A stretch of 64,000 nucleotides of DNA. Source: Flavobacterium sp. (GTDB taxonomy: Bacteria > Bacteroidota > Bacteroidia > Flavobacteriales > Flavobacteriaceae). Below the pieces are notes generated by a model. It was not told where the DNA came from. It searched no databases and saw only the letters and a program-made list of their open reading frames with translations. The stretch lies in NCBI GenBank assembly GCA_016721735.1, contig JADKHM010000002.1, forward strand, positions 457,358 through 521,357, in the 5' to 3' direction. Shown one piece after another: positions 51,865-62,052 of this stretch. The translations under genes and the position numbers were made by a program. Position 1 is the first letter of the stretch. Each line of letters starts with the position of its first letter.

Positions 51865-53558
51865 CCATTACAAGCTATAGCAAAACATGGAATGGAACAG
51901 TAAATACAGATTGGAATAATGGTTTGAATTGGTCGCCAATAGGCGTGCCTACTATAGCGGATTGTGTTGTAATTCCAAATGCGGCGAACGATCCTGAAAT
52001 TCAAGGAAGTAATTATAGTGCTTATGCAAAATCATTAGCCATTTTGGCTGGAGGTGAACTTGAATTAAGTTCAAATAATTCTATAACTGTTAACGATGCG
52101 ATAAATGTAAACGCAACAGGTTCATTCGAAATTGACAATAATGCAAGCCTCGTTCAGATTAATAACGTACCAAACATTGGTCGCGTCAATATAGAGCGAA
52201 TTACCCAACCGATGTATCGTTTTGATTATACTTATTGGGGATCACCTGTTACAGCGGCTTCGAATTTCACCTTGGGAATGTTATCTCCCTTGACACTTTC
52301 TGATAAGTATTTTAGTTGGACACCTAGTGTTTCGAATAGTTTTGGAAGTTGGTTTTTTGAATCGGCAGCAACGGTCATGAATCCAATCAAAGGGTATATC
52401 GTAAGAGCTCCTCAAACCTTTTCATTTACACCAGATGTAAAAGTTCCGTATACTGCTAACTTTATTGGTACTCCAAACAATGGTGACATTTTGTGCCCCA
52501 TCTACTTCGGTGGATTACCATTGGCGAATAACAATGATAAATATAACTTATTAGGAAATCCATACGCTTCAGCTGTTGATGCGGAACTGTTTTTGAGCGA
52601 TCCTGCCAACATTCCGATTATTGATGGTACGATTTATTTTTGGACCCATAATTCGCCACCAAGCGCAGCCAATATTGACCCTTTCTATGGAGATTTCATC
52701 ATCAATTACGCGGCTAATGATTATGCTTCCTGGAATCGTTTGGGTGGAACTGGAACTACTGCTGCAGCTGGTTCTGGCGGTGCTGTTCCAAGCGGCTTTA
52801 TCGCTTCTGGACAGGGTTTCTTTACGAAAAGTACTGGTACCGCAACAAGTGGAGATAGTCGCACAAATCAAGAGGTAAATGAAAAACATCGACTTTGGTT
52901 AAATTTGATCAACAATGGTGGTTCATTCAATCAAATACTAGTGGGTTATGCAGAAGGCGCGAGCAATAGCTATGATCGAGATTTTGATGGTGTCCGATTT
53001 ACTGATAATAATACGATTACTTTCTATTCTACTATTCCCGATAAAAATCTAGTCATTCAAGGAAGAGCATTGCCATTTAGTAATCAGGATCAAGTACGTT
53101 TGGGTTATAAATCAACCGTAAACGATACCTTCTCGATTAGAATTGATCATTTTGACGGATTATTTGAGAATCAAAATGTTTATGTTGAAGATCGAATGCT
53201 GAATATTATTCATGATCTAAAGCAAAGCCCTTATACTTTTGCTTCTGGAATTGGTTCGTTCGACGATCGATTTGTTTTGAGATATACATCAAACGCGTTA
53301 CTCAATCAAAATGAATTGGACGTTTCCGCAACACTATTTTCTTCCATCAATAATGAAAAACTGGTTGTTATTTCCTCAGAACTTATGACTCAATTGGACA
53401 TTTTTGATATTTCAGGTAAACTGGTGAAACAATTTGAACTAAGTGAAACTCAAAAAAGATTCGAATCACACATTTCATTGGCAGAAGGTATTTATATCTT
53501 AAAAGCAAAACTCAAAAATGGTATTGTAGTTTCACGTAAACTAGTAAACAAGAAATAA
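51861..53558 (+). CDS. C-terminal T9SS module of the first giant surface protein
   Basis: This 565-aa frame starts in mid-protein (SYSKTWNGTVNTDWNNGLNW) and is paralogous over its length to 58494-60252. The shared module contains YRFDYTYWGSPV, SPLTLSDKYFSWTPS, NPIKGYIVRAPQTF, NLLGNPYASA and a final beta domain ending LVVISSELMTQLDIFDISGK and GIYILKAKLKNGIVVSRKL. This resembles the long type C T9SS sorting region of Flavobacterium proteins, which directs export across the outer membrane. Compared with the second copy it lacks about 27 residues between KSTGTATSGD and EKHRLWLNL, where the paralogue carries the SMRV...QFFR block. A terminator follows at 53577. Confidence 0.85.
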   Translation: MTITSYSKTWNGTVNTDWNNGLNWSPIGVPTIADCVVIPNAANDPEIQGSNYSAYAKSLAILAGGELELSSNNSITVNDAINVNATGSFEIDNNASLVQINNVPNIGRVNIERITQPMYRFDYTYWGSPVTAASNFTLGMLSPLTLSDKYFSWTPSVSNSFGSWFFESAATVMNPIKGYIVRAPQTFSFTPDVKVPYTANFIGTPNNGDILCPIYFGGLPLANNNDKYNLLGNPYASAVDAELFLSDPANIPIIDGTIYFWTHNSPPSAANIDPFYGDFIINYAANDYASWNRLGGTGTTAAAGSGGAVPSGFIASGQGFFTKSTGTATSGDSRTNQEVNEKHRLWLNLINNGGSFNQILVGYAEGASNSYDRDFDGVRFTDNNTITFYSTIPDKNLVIQGRALPFSNQDQVRLGYKSTVNDTFSIRIDHFDGLFENQNVYVEDRMLNIIHDLKQSPYTFASGIGSFDDRFVLRYTSNALLNQNELDVSATLFSSINNEKLVVISSELMTQLDIFDISGKLVKQFELSETQKRFESHISLAEGIYILKAKLKNGIVVSRKLVNKK

Positions 53559-53576
53559 ATTTTCCTTTTTCAACTC

Positions 53577-53617
53577 ATACCCTCCGATAGTATTTTTGTT
53601 GGAGGGTATTTTTTTTT
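53577..53617 (+). terminator. Rho-independent terminator of the first giant gene
   Basis: Nine-bp perfect arms ATACCCTCC (53577-53585) and GGAGGGTAT (53601-53609) are followed by about nine T. It lies 18 bases after the stop at 53558. Confidence 0.92.
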
Positions 53618-53840
53618 GATATTAGTAAGAAAAAGACTTCGACACCACCTCAGAGACCAGAAGAAAGTAATTATAGAAATTCCTAGTCATTTATGGCGGT
53701 ATAGCTAAACAAAACGCAACAGTTATCGAATATTGTTGTAAGATATTGATTAAAGTTAATAAAAAAGTAAACTTCTATAAATGTCAAGGGATAAAATTTT
53801 GTAATTTTATAGCTCCATTTATTTTTTGTACAATAATATT

Positions 53841-54311
53841 ATGAAACTAGAACTTTTGGTATCTTACATTATAAAGAATTGCGGCATTGTTTGCAATGCA
53901 AAACTTATACGATTCAATGCAACTTTAAAATTGGCGGTAATCTTTACTATGCTATTCTTTGGTCATGAAGGATTCTCGCAATGCGCCAATTATCAAAACT
54001 ATGAAAGTTTCGGGACGGCTAAACCGACCTCAGGAGGAACTTGGACTGACAATTCCGCGACTTATAATACTGGGGTAGCAAATTCAGGAGTCAATCAACT
54101 TCAGTTTGATGCCGTAGGTGATTATATCATTACACCGCTAATTAGTAATCCTGGTATTTTTTCTTTTTATTACAAAAGAAGTGGTGCTCCTGGAGGCACA
54201 CCCAAGTTTACTGTTCGTACTTCTACGGACCTATTAACATGGACACCCAGAGGTTCAACTGGCGCTTTTAGTCTAGGCTGGACACCCTTTAGTGTAGATT
54301 TAGTGCACTAG
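53841..54311 (+). CDS. N-terminal part of the second giant surface protein (frameshifted gene)
   Basis: Translation probably starts at the ATG at 53841. The N-terminus is long and basic before a hydrophobic stretch (LAVIFTMLFFG) and a cleavage site near EGFSQ. The first domain (NYQNYESFGTAKPTSGGTWT, VNQLQFDAVGDYIITPLISN) looks like a MAM/jelly-roll adhesive domain. It is cut at 54311 because one A is missing near 54300: the next frame continues as ALGLTNVYVQIIDERASG. The gap before it (53559-53840) contains a terminator and no other feature I can name. Confidence 0.75.
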   Translation: MKLELLVSYIIKNCGIVCNAKLIRFNATLKLAVIFTMLFFGHEGFSQCANYQNYESFGTAKPTSGGTWTDNSATYNTGVANSGVNQLQFDAVGDYIITPLISNPGIFSFYYKRSGAPGGTPKFTVRTSTDLLTWTPRGSTGAFSLGWTPFSVDLVH

Positions 54312-54328
54312 GGCTCACCAATGTTTAT

Positions 54329-54949
54329 GTGCAAATTATCGATGAAAGAGCTAGCGGTGTGGACTTCAGATGGGTTGATGACATTGCTTGGACATCCACT
54401 ATTGCCGCCAATAATACCATAATCCCAACTTTAAATACGACACCATCTACTTGTTCACAAACGATAGTGTGCGGTACCACTTATAATTTTACCGATCAAG
54501 GAGGTACTAACGACTCCTACAACATCAATAAGGATCATACGATAACATTCACACCTTCAGTGGGAACTAATAAAGTGGAATTAGTATTTAACACTTTCAA
54601 CACAGAATCTGGTAATGATGGCATGGTGATTTATGATGGTCCTACGACCGCTTCTCCTCAGATTTTATCTGGTCTTCCCGCCGGCGGCGCCAACTGCCCA
54701 GCGGGCTCTTTTTATGGCACAACAAGTCCAGGAACCATCACCTCAACTGATCCTTCAGGAGCGATTACCATCAGATGGCGTTCTAATGCGTCGATTAATA
54801 ATTCTGGATGGCTGGCTAGTGTGAGTTGTATTTCTCCTGTTGTTTGTGTGAAACCAACTTTGGCAGCCACCACTGCAATCACAGGAACATCCGCAACACT
54901 TAACTGGGCGGCGCCGAGTCCTGCACCAGCAATGGTTATGAATATGTAG
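54329..54949 (+). pseudogene. Second giant surface protein, CUB-like segment
   Basis: This frame continues the jelly-roll domain (VQIIDERASGVDFRWVDDIA), followed by a CUB-like domain (CGTTYNFTDQGGTNDSYNIN, GNDGMVIYDGP) and the start of a fibronectin type III repeat (TLAATTAITGTSATLNWAAP). The stop at 54949 follows loss of one A near 54931: the expected NGYEYVVSTSNF reads on in the next frame. It is not a separate gene. Confidence 0.75.
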
Positions 54950-55766
54950 TTTCCACTTCTAATTTTGCCCCTTCGGGTTCAGGAACTTTCGTCGCCGGAA
55001 CCACTGCGAATGTGACTGGCTTGCAAGCCAAATACGCTTTATTACGTATTTGTAAGAAGTGATTGCGGCGGAGGTACATTCAGTGGATGGACTGCATACG
55101 GAACTTTTACAACCATAATTGCGCCATGTGTCGCTCCTATAAGCCAAGCTAGTGCGTTCGTGTCAGGTGCCATTACACAAACTACGATTCCTGGGTCATT
55201 CACAGGAAATGCCAATGGATTTTTAGTCATTCAGTCTACAAGCCCAACGCCTCCGACACAACCCGTAAATGGGACTTTGTATTATGCGGGGAACATAGCT
55301 ACTTTAGGCGCTGGACTTACTTTTATTCAAAGTAGTGCAAGCACAACTTTACTGGTAGTGGACTGACCGCGAACACACAATATTACTACTATTTTTGCAT
55401 ACAATAATGGTGGATGTTCTGGCGGACCAGCTTACAATCTCGCCGGACCTTTAGTAGGAACTGCGGTTACTTGCCCTGCCATTCCTAATACTGTTGCTAC
55501 GGCAAGCATTGTTTTTCAATGGGTTTACACTCAATTGGACCGCACCAACAGGAGGTGCCTCAGTTCCTATAACTTATACTGTTCAAGTCACAACTGACTC
55601 AGGATATTCTTCGCATGTTGGCGGTTCTCCTTTTTTACCGTTTGCTCCGATAACAACTTTGACAGTAACTGGATTATCCTCAATATGTTGTATTATTATC
55701 GAATTTAGCAAGCAACGGATGTGGCAGTGCTTATGTGACTGGTAACGTAACAACGTTACTTCCTCT
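54933..55766 (+). pseudogene. Second giant surface protein, heavily frameshifted FN3/lamin-tail-like segment
   Basis: The protein sequence can be followed only by switching frame seven times in about 800 bases. In order: YVVSTSNFAPSGSGTFVAGT; break near 55030 (one extra A); RSDCGGGTFSGWTAYGTF and ITQTTIPGSFTGNANGFLVI; break near 55348 (one T lost); GSGLTANTQYYY; break near 55392 (one extra T); AYNNGGCSGGPAYNLAGPLV; break near 55512 (one extra T); NGFTLNWTAPTGGASVPITY; then two losses near 55681 and 55707; finally ASNGCGSAYVTGNVTTLLPL. The domains are FN3-like and still well conserved. No frame here is long enough to make a protein. Confidence 0.7.
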
Positions 55767-56387
55767 TTGTGTTGCTCCTCGCCAAGCCAGTTCGTTCGTT
55801 TTAGGAACGGTTACTTCAACATCGGTTCCCGCAACTTTTCCGGCACTGCCAGCGGATACTTAGTTGTTCGTTCGTTAACCAGCACTCCTCCTAGTCAACC
55901 TGTAAATGGAACAACTTATACCGCTGGAAATGTTGCCAGTTTGGGTGCTGCATTTACATTTGTTCAAAGCGGTGCCTCCACAACAATTGTAGGAACTGGA
56001 TTAGCTTCTAGTACGCAATATTATTATTTTATCTATGCTTATAACAATTCTGCATGCTCTGGTGGACCCGCGTATTATTTGTCCAGTCCTTTAACCGGAA
56101 CGGGAACTACTCTTGCTGGGTTTAATGATGACTGTAGCACTGCAATACCATTAACCGTTGGTGTCAATTGCATCATGTCAGCCTATTCCAATGCACTCGC
56201 AACAACTAGTTCAACCGTGGGAACACCAGCACCAGGCTGTGGTTTATATTCCGGTGGAGACGTATGGTTTAGTGCAGTCGCCTGCAAATGGAATCTTAAT
56301 TTTAGACTCTCAGGCTGGAACTATTTTAGATTCTGGAATGGCACTTTATTCTGGTTCTTGTGGTGCTTTGACATTAATAGAATGTGA
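55767..56387 (+). pseudogene. Second giant surface protein, segment with frame breaks at both ends
   Basis: The genuine part starts at about 55836 (FSGTASGYLVVRSLTSTPPS). It repeats the unit seen at 55160-55366 (STTIVGTGLASSTQYYYFIY, NNSACSGGPAYYLSSPL), then a domain beginning DDCSTAIPLTVGVNC and GCGLYSGGDVWFSAV. After about 56278 the true frame moves on as PANGILILDSQAGTILDSGM, so the last 36 residues of this frame are spurious. It is a fragment, not an independent gene. Confidence 0.65.
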
Positions 56388-58564
56388 TGATGATGATAGT
56401 ACAAATGGCGCTATGTCATATTAATAGAGCTGGATTAACCCCAGGAAGCACCGTCTATATTCGATTTTGGGAATTTGGAAATGACAATAACGGTACTTTT
56501 GGAATCTGTGCTTCAACAGTTTCAGCATGTCAACCTCCAACACTTTCAGACACAACAAATATTACCAGTACTACCGCTACCATTAATTGGGCTGCTCCAG
56601 TAATTGTGCCGAGCACAGGTTACGAATACATTGTGTCAACAAGTAGCACAACTCCAGTAATTTCAGGAGTAGCAACTACTGCATTGACAGCAAATCTGAC
56701 AGGCTTAACACCCAACACGACGTATTATATTTTTGTGAGAAGCAACTGCGGCGGAACGTTTAGTGCATGGTCACCGTCAGGTTTTTTCGAAACCGGGTAC
56801 TGTTTATCGACATCAACATCAACGACATCCTATATTAATAATTTCTCAACTACCGGGGGTATTTCAAACATTACAAATAACGGATCCGGTTTTTCTACAT
56901 CAGGATATGGTAACTTTGTCGCCCAATCAGCGAGCCAACAGCCCTATGGAACGGTAAATTTTTCTTCTGCTTATGTTGGAGGTACATTCGGATTTAACAT
57001 ATGGATTGATTGGAATAATGACCTAGATTTTATTGACATCGGTGAAAAAGTATACGGATCTGGGAATTTTTTCGCAAGCAATACTGGTAGTTTCACTGTG
57101 CCTGCTAACGCAACTGTTGGAAGTCATAGAATGAGAATTAGAGCCAATTGGAGCGATACAAATCCTTTGCCTTGTGGCTCGATTACAACGGGAGAAACCG
57201 AAGATTACACTTTTAATGTAGTTGCTTTGCCTTGCAGCGGAAATCCAACCAACCTACCTGCAACCAGCATTGGTTTTACCACTGCTACAATCAATTGGAC
57301 TGCAGCATCTCCAGCGCCAGCAAATGGATATGAATATATTTATTCCACTTCAGCAACAGCTCCCGTTCCTGCCACTCCACCAAATGGAAGCACCGCAGCG
57401 GGAATCACAACCGCAAATTTGACTGGTTTATCATCTGGCGCGATGTATTATGTTTGGGTAAGATCTAATTGCGGTGCAAATAAAGGTGTTTGGGTCGGAC
57501 CAATCTCTCTTATTACAAATGCTGCACCTCCTGTTACTTCAAATGCATCGGTTTGTGCTGGTGGCAGCGCAACTTTGACTGCAACAGGATCGTGTACAAA
57601 TCTTACGAATTTGGGAACAACTGTTAATGGCTCGTGGGATGCGTCAGGTGATCCACGTGCAGTTCGTCCAATAATTTTCATTGCTAATTCACCTATTTGT
57701 CAGTTTGATGGCGCTGGACTAACATCCAACTATACTTCTTTAGATTTCCAGGTTAGTACAACTGGCTTCTACACTTTTACAATGGCTCCAACCACAGCTT
57801 ATGATGCAATGGGATATATCGTAATAAATCCATTTAATCCCGGTGTTTGCGGAAGTGGAACTTGGGTTGTGGGGGATGACGATAGTGGACCAACGACTTT
57901 TGAACCAATGATGAGTTCAACGCTAACAGCCGGTGTAACCTATACATTAATTTCAACATTATATTCAGGATCTAGTATCACGTTAACCAATACTTTTCAA
58001 TGGAATGTGGCCGGTCCAGGTACAATTTCAGGCGTGGTTGGAGGAACCGTAGAATGGTATACTGCTGCCAGCGGTGGTGTTCCAATCGGCACAGGAACGC
58101 CATTTAATCCTGTTGGGGTGTCGGGTTCAGGATTAACAAACACAAATACGCCGGGAACCTATCCTTTCTATGCTGCTTGCGCAAATAATCCAAGCGTGCG
58201 ATCTTTGGCTAATTTTGTTATTAATGGTCTATCTGCGGTTATTTCAGGATCTGGCTCGACTTGCAGTGGTAGCGTTCCGCTGAGTATAACATTTACCGGG
58301 AATTCCCCTTGGAATTTTACTTATACCAACGGTACAACTCCTGTTACAGTCAATGGAAACACAACCAATCCTTACATTTTCAACGTATCGCCTTTAGTTC
58401 CGACAAACTACACACTTGTAGCTTTGACTAATGGGACCTGCACTGCACCAGCGGCAAGTTTGACTGGAACGGGAGTGATTAGCGGATCAAAAATTGGAAT
58501 GGTGCGACTTCAGATTGGAATACAGCAAGTAATTGGAACCCCGTTGGTATACCTACTTCGCTAG
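56384..58564 (+). CDS. Second giant surface protein, central part with FN3 and GEVED domains
   Basis: This 726-aa open frame is genuine from about residue 12 (NRAGLTPGSTVYIRFWEFG). It contains two fibronectin type III repeats (TATINWAAPVIVPSTGYEY and TATINWTAASPAPANGYEY) with a GEVED-type domain between them (GFNIWIDWNNDLDFIDIGEK, ending CGSITTGETEDYTFNV). A galactose-binding-like segment and a further PKD-like region (SPWNFTYTNGTTPVTVNG) follow. The stop at 58564 results from loss of one A in the run at 58489-58493; the other frame continues NWNGATSDWNTASNWNPVGI. The whole is probably a secreted adhesin or polymer-binding protein. Confidence 0.78.
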   Translation: MMMMIVQMALCHINRAGLTPGSTVYIRFWEFGNDNNGTFGICASTVSACQPPTLSDTTNITSTTATINWAAPVIVPSTGYEYIVSTSSTTPVISGVATTALTANLTGLTPNTTYYIFVRSNCGGTFSAWSPSGFFETGYCLSTSTSTTSYINNFSTTGGISNITNNGSGFSTSGYGNFVAQSASQQPYGTVNFSSAYVGGTFGFNIWIDWNNDLDFIDIGEKVYGSGNFFASNTGSFTVPANATVGSHRMRIRANWSDTNPLPCGSITTGETEDYTFNVVALPCSGNPTNLPATSIGFTTATINWTAASPAPANGYEYIYSTSATAPVPATPPNGSTAAGITTANLTGLSSGAMYYVWVRSNCGANKGVWVGPISLITNAAPPVTSNASVCAGGSATLTATGSCTNLTNLGTTVNGSWDASGDPRAVRPIIFIANSPICQFDGAGLTSNYTSLDFQVSTTGFYTFTMAPTTAYDAMGYIVINPFNPGVCGSGTWVVGDDDSGPTTFEPMMSSTLTAGVTYTLISTLYSGSSITLTNTFQWNVAGPGTISGVVGGTVEWYTAASGGVPIGTGTPFNPVGVSGSGLTNTNTPGTYPFYAACANNPSVRSLANFVINGLSAVISGSGSTCSGSVPLSITFTGNSPWNFTYTNGTTPVTVNGNTTNPYIFNVSPLVPTNYTLVALTNGTCTAPAASLTGTGVISGSKIGMVRLQIGIQQVIGTPLVYLLR

Positions 58565-60252
58565 ACTGCGTTGTCGTCGGAAACACAGCAATCGACCCTA
58601 TTATTTCCGGCGCATCTTACAACGCTTATGCATATAGCCTTACAGTTCTTAATGGGGGAATTTTACAAGTTAATGCGACCAATACAATTACAGTGACTGA
58701 TGTTGTTAATGTGGTCGCAGGTGGTCAATTCAACATCAGTAATTCCGCGAGCCTAGTACAAGTAAATAATGTTACCAATACAGGCGTTATTAATGTCGAG
58801 CGAATCACGCAACCTATGTATCGATTTGACTACACTTATTGGGGATGTCCCGTAACACTTGGTTCTAATTTCACATTAGGAAATCTATCACCTTTAACAT
58901 TAGCTGATAAGTACTTTAGTTGGATTCCCACTGTTGCTAATGGATTTGGAAACTGGCTTTCTGAATCGGCTGCAACCATCATGAATCCTATTAAGGGATA
59001 CATCGTTCGTGCACCGCAAACTTATTCTTACACACCAACCACATTTGTTCCATATCCAGCGAATTTTATTGGAACTCCAAACAATGGAGACATTTCCTGT
59101 CCGATATACCACGGAACATTAGGAGCATCGACAAACAATGACAAGTATAATTTGCTTGGAAATCCTTACCCTTCAGCTATAGATGCTCAAGCATTCTTGA
59201 CTGATACAGCAAATGCCGCGGTGATTGACGGTACAATTTATTTTTGGACACACAATTCGTCACCGAGCACATCCTATATTGACCCTTTTTACAATGATTT
59301 TGTCATCAATTATACCGATAGCGATTACGCGTCATGGAATAGTTTAGGCGCAGTTGGATCTAGAGGTTCAGCGGCATTGTCAGGCGGTACTACACCAAAT
59401 GGATATATTGGCACTGGACAAGGATTCTTTACTAAAAGCACTGGAACTGCACCAAGTGGTAATCCAGTTGTTTTCAAGAATTCAATGAGGGTCACTGGAA
59501 ATAATCAACAATTTTTCCGATTAAATCCTGGCACAAATGATGGAGATAGACTTGAAAACACAACAATTGAAAAACACCGAATTTGGCTTAATCTAATAAG
59601 TAACAGCGGATCCTTTAACCAAATTCTGGTTGGATATATTGATGGAGCAACCAATGGCTGGGATCGAGCGTATGATGGGGTTAGATTTGGAAATGATTCT
59701 GGAACAAGTTTTTATTCTGTATTGCACGACCAAGACCTTGTTATTCAGGGACGACCAACACCTTTTTCCGACTATGATGTTGTCCGACTTGGATTTAAAG
59801 CAACATTACATGAGAATTTTTCATTGCGATTAGATCATTTTGATGGCATATTTGAAAATCATGAAATTTATGTTGAAGACAAGGAATTACACATTATACA
59901 TAATCTCAAAGAAAGCCCATACAACTTTACATCTGGTATTGGAAAATATAACGATCGATTTGTGCTTAGATTTACAGATGAAAATGGCTATGCAAGATCG
60001 TCCGCAGATCTAGAACCAAAAGTTACTGCTTTCATTGCCGAAAAAAATCTCGTTGTTGAAGCAACTCAAAACATAACATCCATCGACCTTTACGACATCT
60101 CTGGCAAATTGCTAAGTAATGTCAGTCTAGCTGAAAAGAGTCATCATTTTAGTTCCAATTTCTATTTCGCGGAAGGCGCCTATTTGGTAAAAATAAAACT
60201 AGAGAGTGGCTTTGTTGTGACAAAAAAATTAATCCAAAACAAAAAGCAATAG
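58494..60252 (+). CDS. C-terminal T9SS module of the second giant surface protein
   Basis: Open in this frame from about 58494, in mid-protein; an internal ATG at 58693 is not the real start. The module is paralogous to 51861-53558: YRFDYTYWGCPV, SPLTLADKYFSWIPT, NPIKGYIVRAPQTYS, NLLGNPYPSA. It keeps the FKNSMRVTGNNQQFFRLNPG block that the first copy lacks. The C-terminus (NLVVEATQNITSIDLYDISG, then GAYLVKIKLESGFVVTKKL) is the sorting signal. Nucleotide identity to the first copy is well below protein identity, so the duplication is old. A terminator follows at 60303. Confidence 0.85.
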
Positions 60253-60302
60253 TGTTTATAAACATCTGAAAATACATTTTTTAAAGATTTGCTAAAAAAA
60301 TT

Positions 60303-60332
60303 AAAAACCTCATAAATTAATGAGGTTTTTTT
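60303..60332 (+). terminator. Rho-independent terminator of the second giant gene
   Basis: Eleven-bp arms AAAAACCTCAT (60303-60313) and ATGAGGTTTTT (60320-60330) enclose a six-base loop and are followed by further T. It lies 50 bases after the stop at 60252. Confidence 0.9.
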
Positions 60333-60426
60333 AGCTTATAAACTACTGTATTTTATGATGTTATAAATAATTCTCTATTTTTTACAAGATGTTAAGAATA
60401 GTTGTCCATCTTAAAAAAAAAAATAA

Positions 60427-60434
60427 TACTTTTG
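60427..60434 (+). promoter_or_regulatory. -7 promoter element of the third giant gene
   Basis: TACTTTTG matches TAnnTTTG. A TTG lies 22 bases upstream at 60402-60404, slightly more than the usual spacing. The ATG at 60496 is 61 bases downstream. Confidence 0.5.
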
Positions 60435-60495
60435 TAAGGTTTAACTAGTGGCTTAAAATATCTTTTTAGGCTGCCAAATCCAAATAAATGACGTT

Positions 60496-62052
60496 ATGAA
60501 AAATTATATAAATTGTAAACTAATTGTTGGGATAATACTTGTTTTAGGCTCTTTCCAAATGCAAGCGCAAAACAATTGGGATGGAGACAATCCGCTAGGA
60601 GAATTTCAACTATGTAACAATTGGTTTGCTGATGCGTGTCCAGTTACATGGAACTCCACAACGGATTTGAATATTCAAGTCAAAAACAATCCGTCCCAAA
60701 CAACAATGTACCTCAATTTTGGTACTTGGAAAGACATTAACAACCTTACCTATTTTGCAAGTTACACTTCATCTGTCACACAGTTTGATGCAGATGGACC
60801 TTTGTTTAATGAGAATGGCCTCAATTTTTACGGAAAGATTGAAAATTATGCTCCAAATTTGACTCAGGTTTTTAACCTCCCTTTTCATGGGAGAAATGCC
60901 ACAATAATCGAATTAAACCCTATAAATGGTGGACTTACTTTTAATCGAACCATCTTCAATAGCGGCAATAGAAATTTTGAAGTATACGGTCCAAACTCTA
61001 GGAAAGTTACGTTAAATGGTTACCCAGAAGGCAATAATACAGTTGGTTTTTACATCAAAGAATACTCAATAGTAGAAGTAAACTACAATAACCCAGGTTC
61101 CCTATCCGGCGGATACTTTGTTGAACGTGGAGAACTTTGGGTAGAATCAGCTGGTGTCATTCAAGGAGGAATTCAAGTTGGTATTGGAAATGCGAATGTC
61201 AATAAATTATACATTAGCAATCCAAGTATAGCAACCACAGTCGCAAACGCTATTACAGTTCCTGCCAACTCGACAAATGCAACAATTGGCTCGCTAAACA
61301 CCTCTAATACGCACACTTATTCAGGTACAATCAATCTCAATAATAATGTAGTCAATATTGATGTTTTTAATGCTGGCGGAACCGTAGATTTCACCAATAC
61401 TATTTCAGGAACTGGCGGCATTCAAAAAATAAATGCAGGTTTAGCGAGGCTTTCCGCTTCCAATACCTATACCGGAAATACAATTGTTAATGCAGGAACT
61501 TTGCAATATGGTGTAGCCAACGCGATTGTGAATACCAGTAATGTTATTTTAAATGGCGGTAAATATAGTACCGGTGCTACCGTTGGCTACAGTGATACAG
61601 TTGGTACACTTGCTTTGACAGACAATTCAACAATTGAATTAGGAACAGGAAATCATATTTTGACTTTTGCAGCGAGCAATCTTGTAGCTTGGACTCCAGG
61701 CAGAACCTTTACCATAACGGGATGGACAAATAGTTGCACAGGAGCTAAAGTTTTTGTTGGAAATAACAATACAGGATTAACGGCAGGACAATTAGCACAA
61801 ATTACGTTTCAAGGTTACGCAGCTGGAGCTAGCATCAGCCCAATTGGTGAATTGATTCCCGGAAACGTTGTCTTAACTGCCACTTCGGGAACATTATTAA
61901 CAGCGAATTACACTACACTAAAAGCAGCATTCGACGCGATTAACCCGGACTTATCTACACATGGAGGAATTTCGATTTCCTTTTGGAATGACCTCAATGA
62001 AGGGCACCAATACAGCACAACTAAACCAAGTAGCTGGCGTTACTTCAGTTAG
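60496..62052 (+). CDS. Third giant surface protein, N-terminal part with passenger-type repeats (frameshifted gene)
   Basis: The product begins with a signal peptide (LIVGIILVLGSFQMQAQ). A beta-solenoid-like passenger follows, with an autotransporter-associated repeat (SGTGGIQKINAGLARLSAS, NTYTGNTIVNAGTLQYG) near residues 300-350. From about residue 480 the sequence (LTANYTTLKAAFDAINPD) is the start of a beta-helix domain. The frame stays genuine to about 62002, where one extra G changes it. The last 16 residues before the stop (HQYSTTKPSSWRYFS) are spurious. No sorting signal is visible, since the gene runs past the window edge. Confidence 0.78.
   Translation: MKNYINCKLIVGIILVLGSFQMQAQNNWDGDNPLGEFQLCNNWFADACPVTWNSTTDLNIQVKNNPSQTTMYLNFGTWKDINNLTYFASYTSSVTQFDADGPLFNENGLNFYGKIENYAPNLTQVFNLPFHGRNATIIELNPINGGLTFNRTIFNSGNRNFEVYGPNSRKVTLNGYPEGNNTVGFYIKEYSIVEVNYNNPGSLSGGYFVERGELWVESAGVIQGGIQVGIGNANVNKLYISNPSIATTVANAITVPANSTNATIGSLNTSNTHTYSGTINLNNNVVNIDVFNAGGTVDFTNTISGTGGIQKINAGLARLSASNTYTGNTIVNAGTLQYGVANAIVNTSNVILNGGKYSTGATVGYSDTVGTLALTDNSTIELGTGNHILTFAASNLVAWTPGRTFTITGWTNSCTGAKVFVGNNNTGLTAGQLAQITFQGYAAGASISPIGELIPGNVVLTATSGTLLTANYTTLKAAFDAINPDLSTHGGISISFWNDLNEGHQYSTTKPSSWRYFS

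Noticed and set aside
55042..55230. Short minus-strand frames opposite the second giant gene
   Set aside because: No start context or domain; they are shadows of the fragmented FN3 region.
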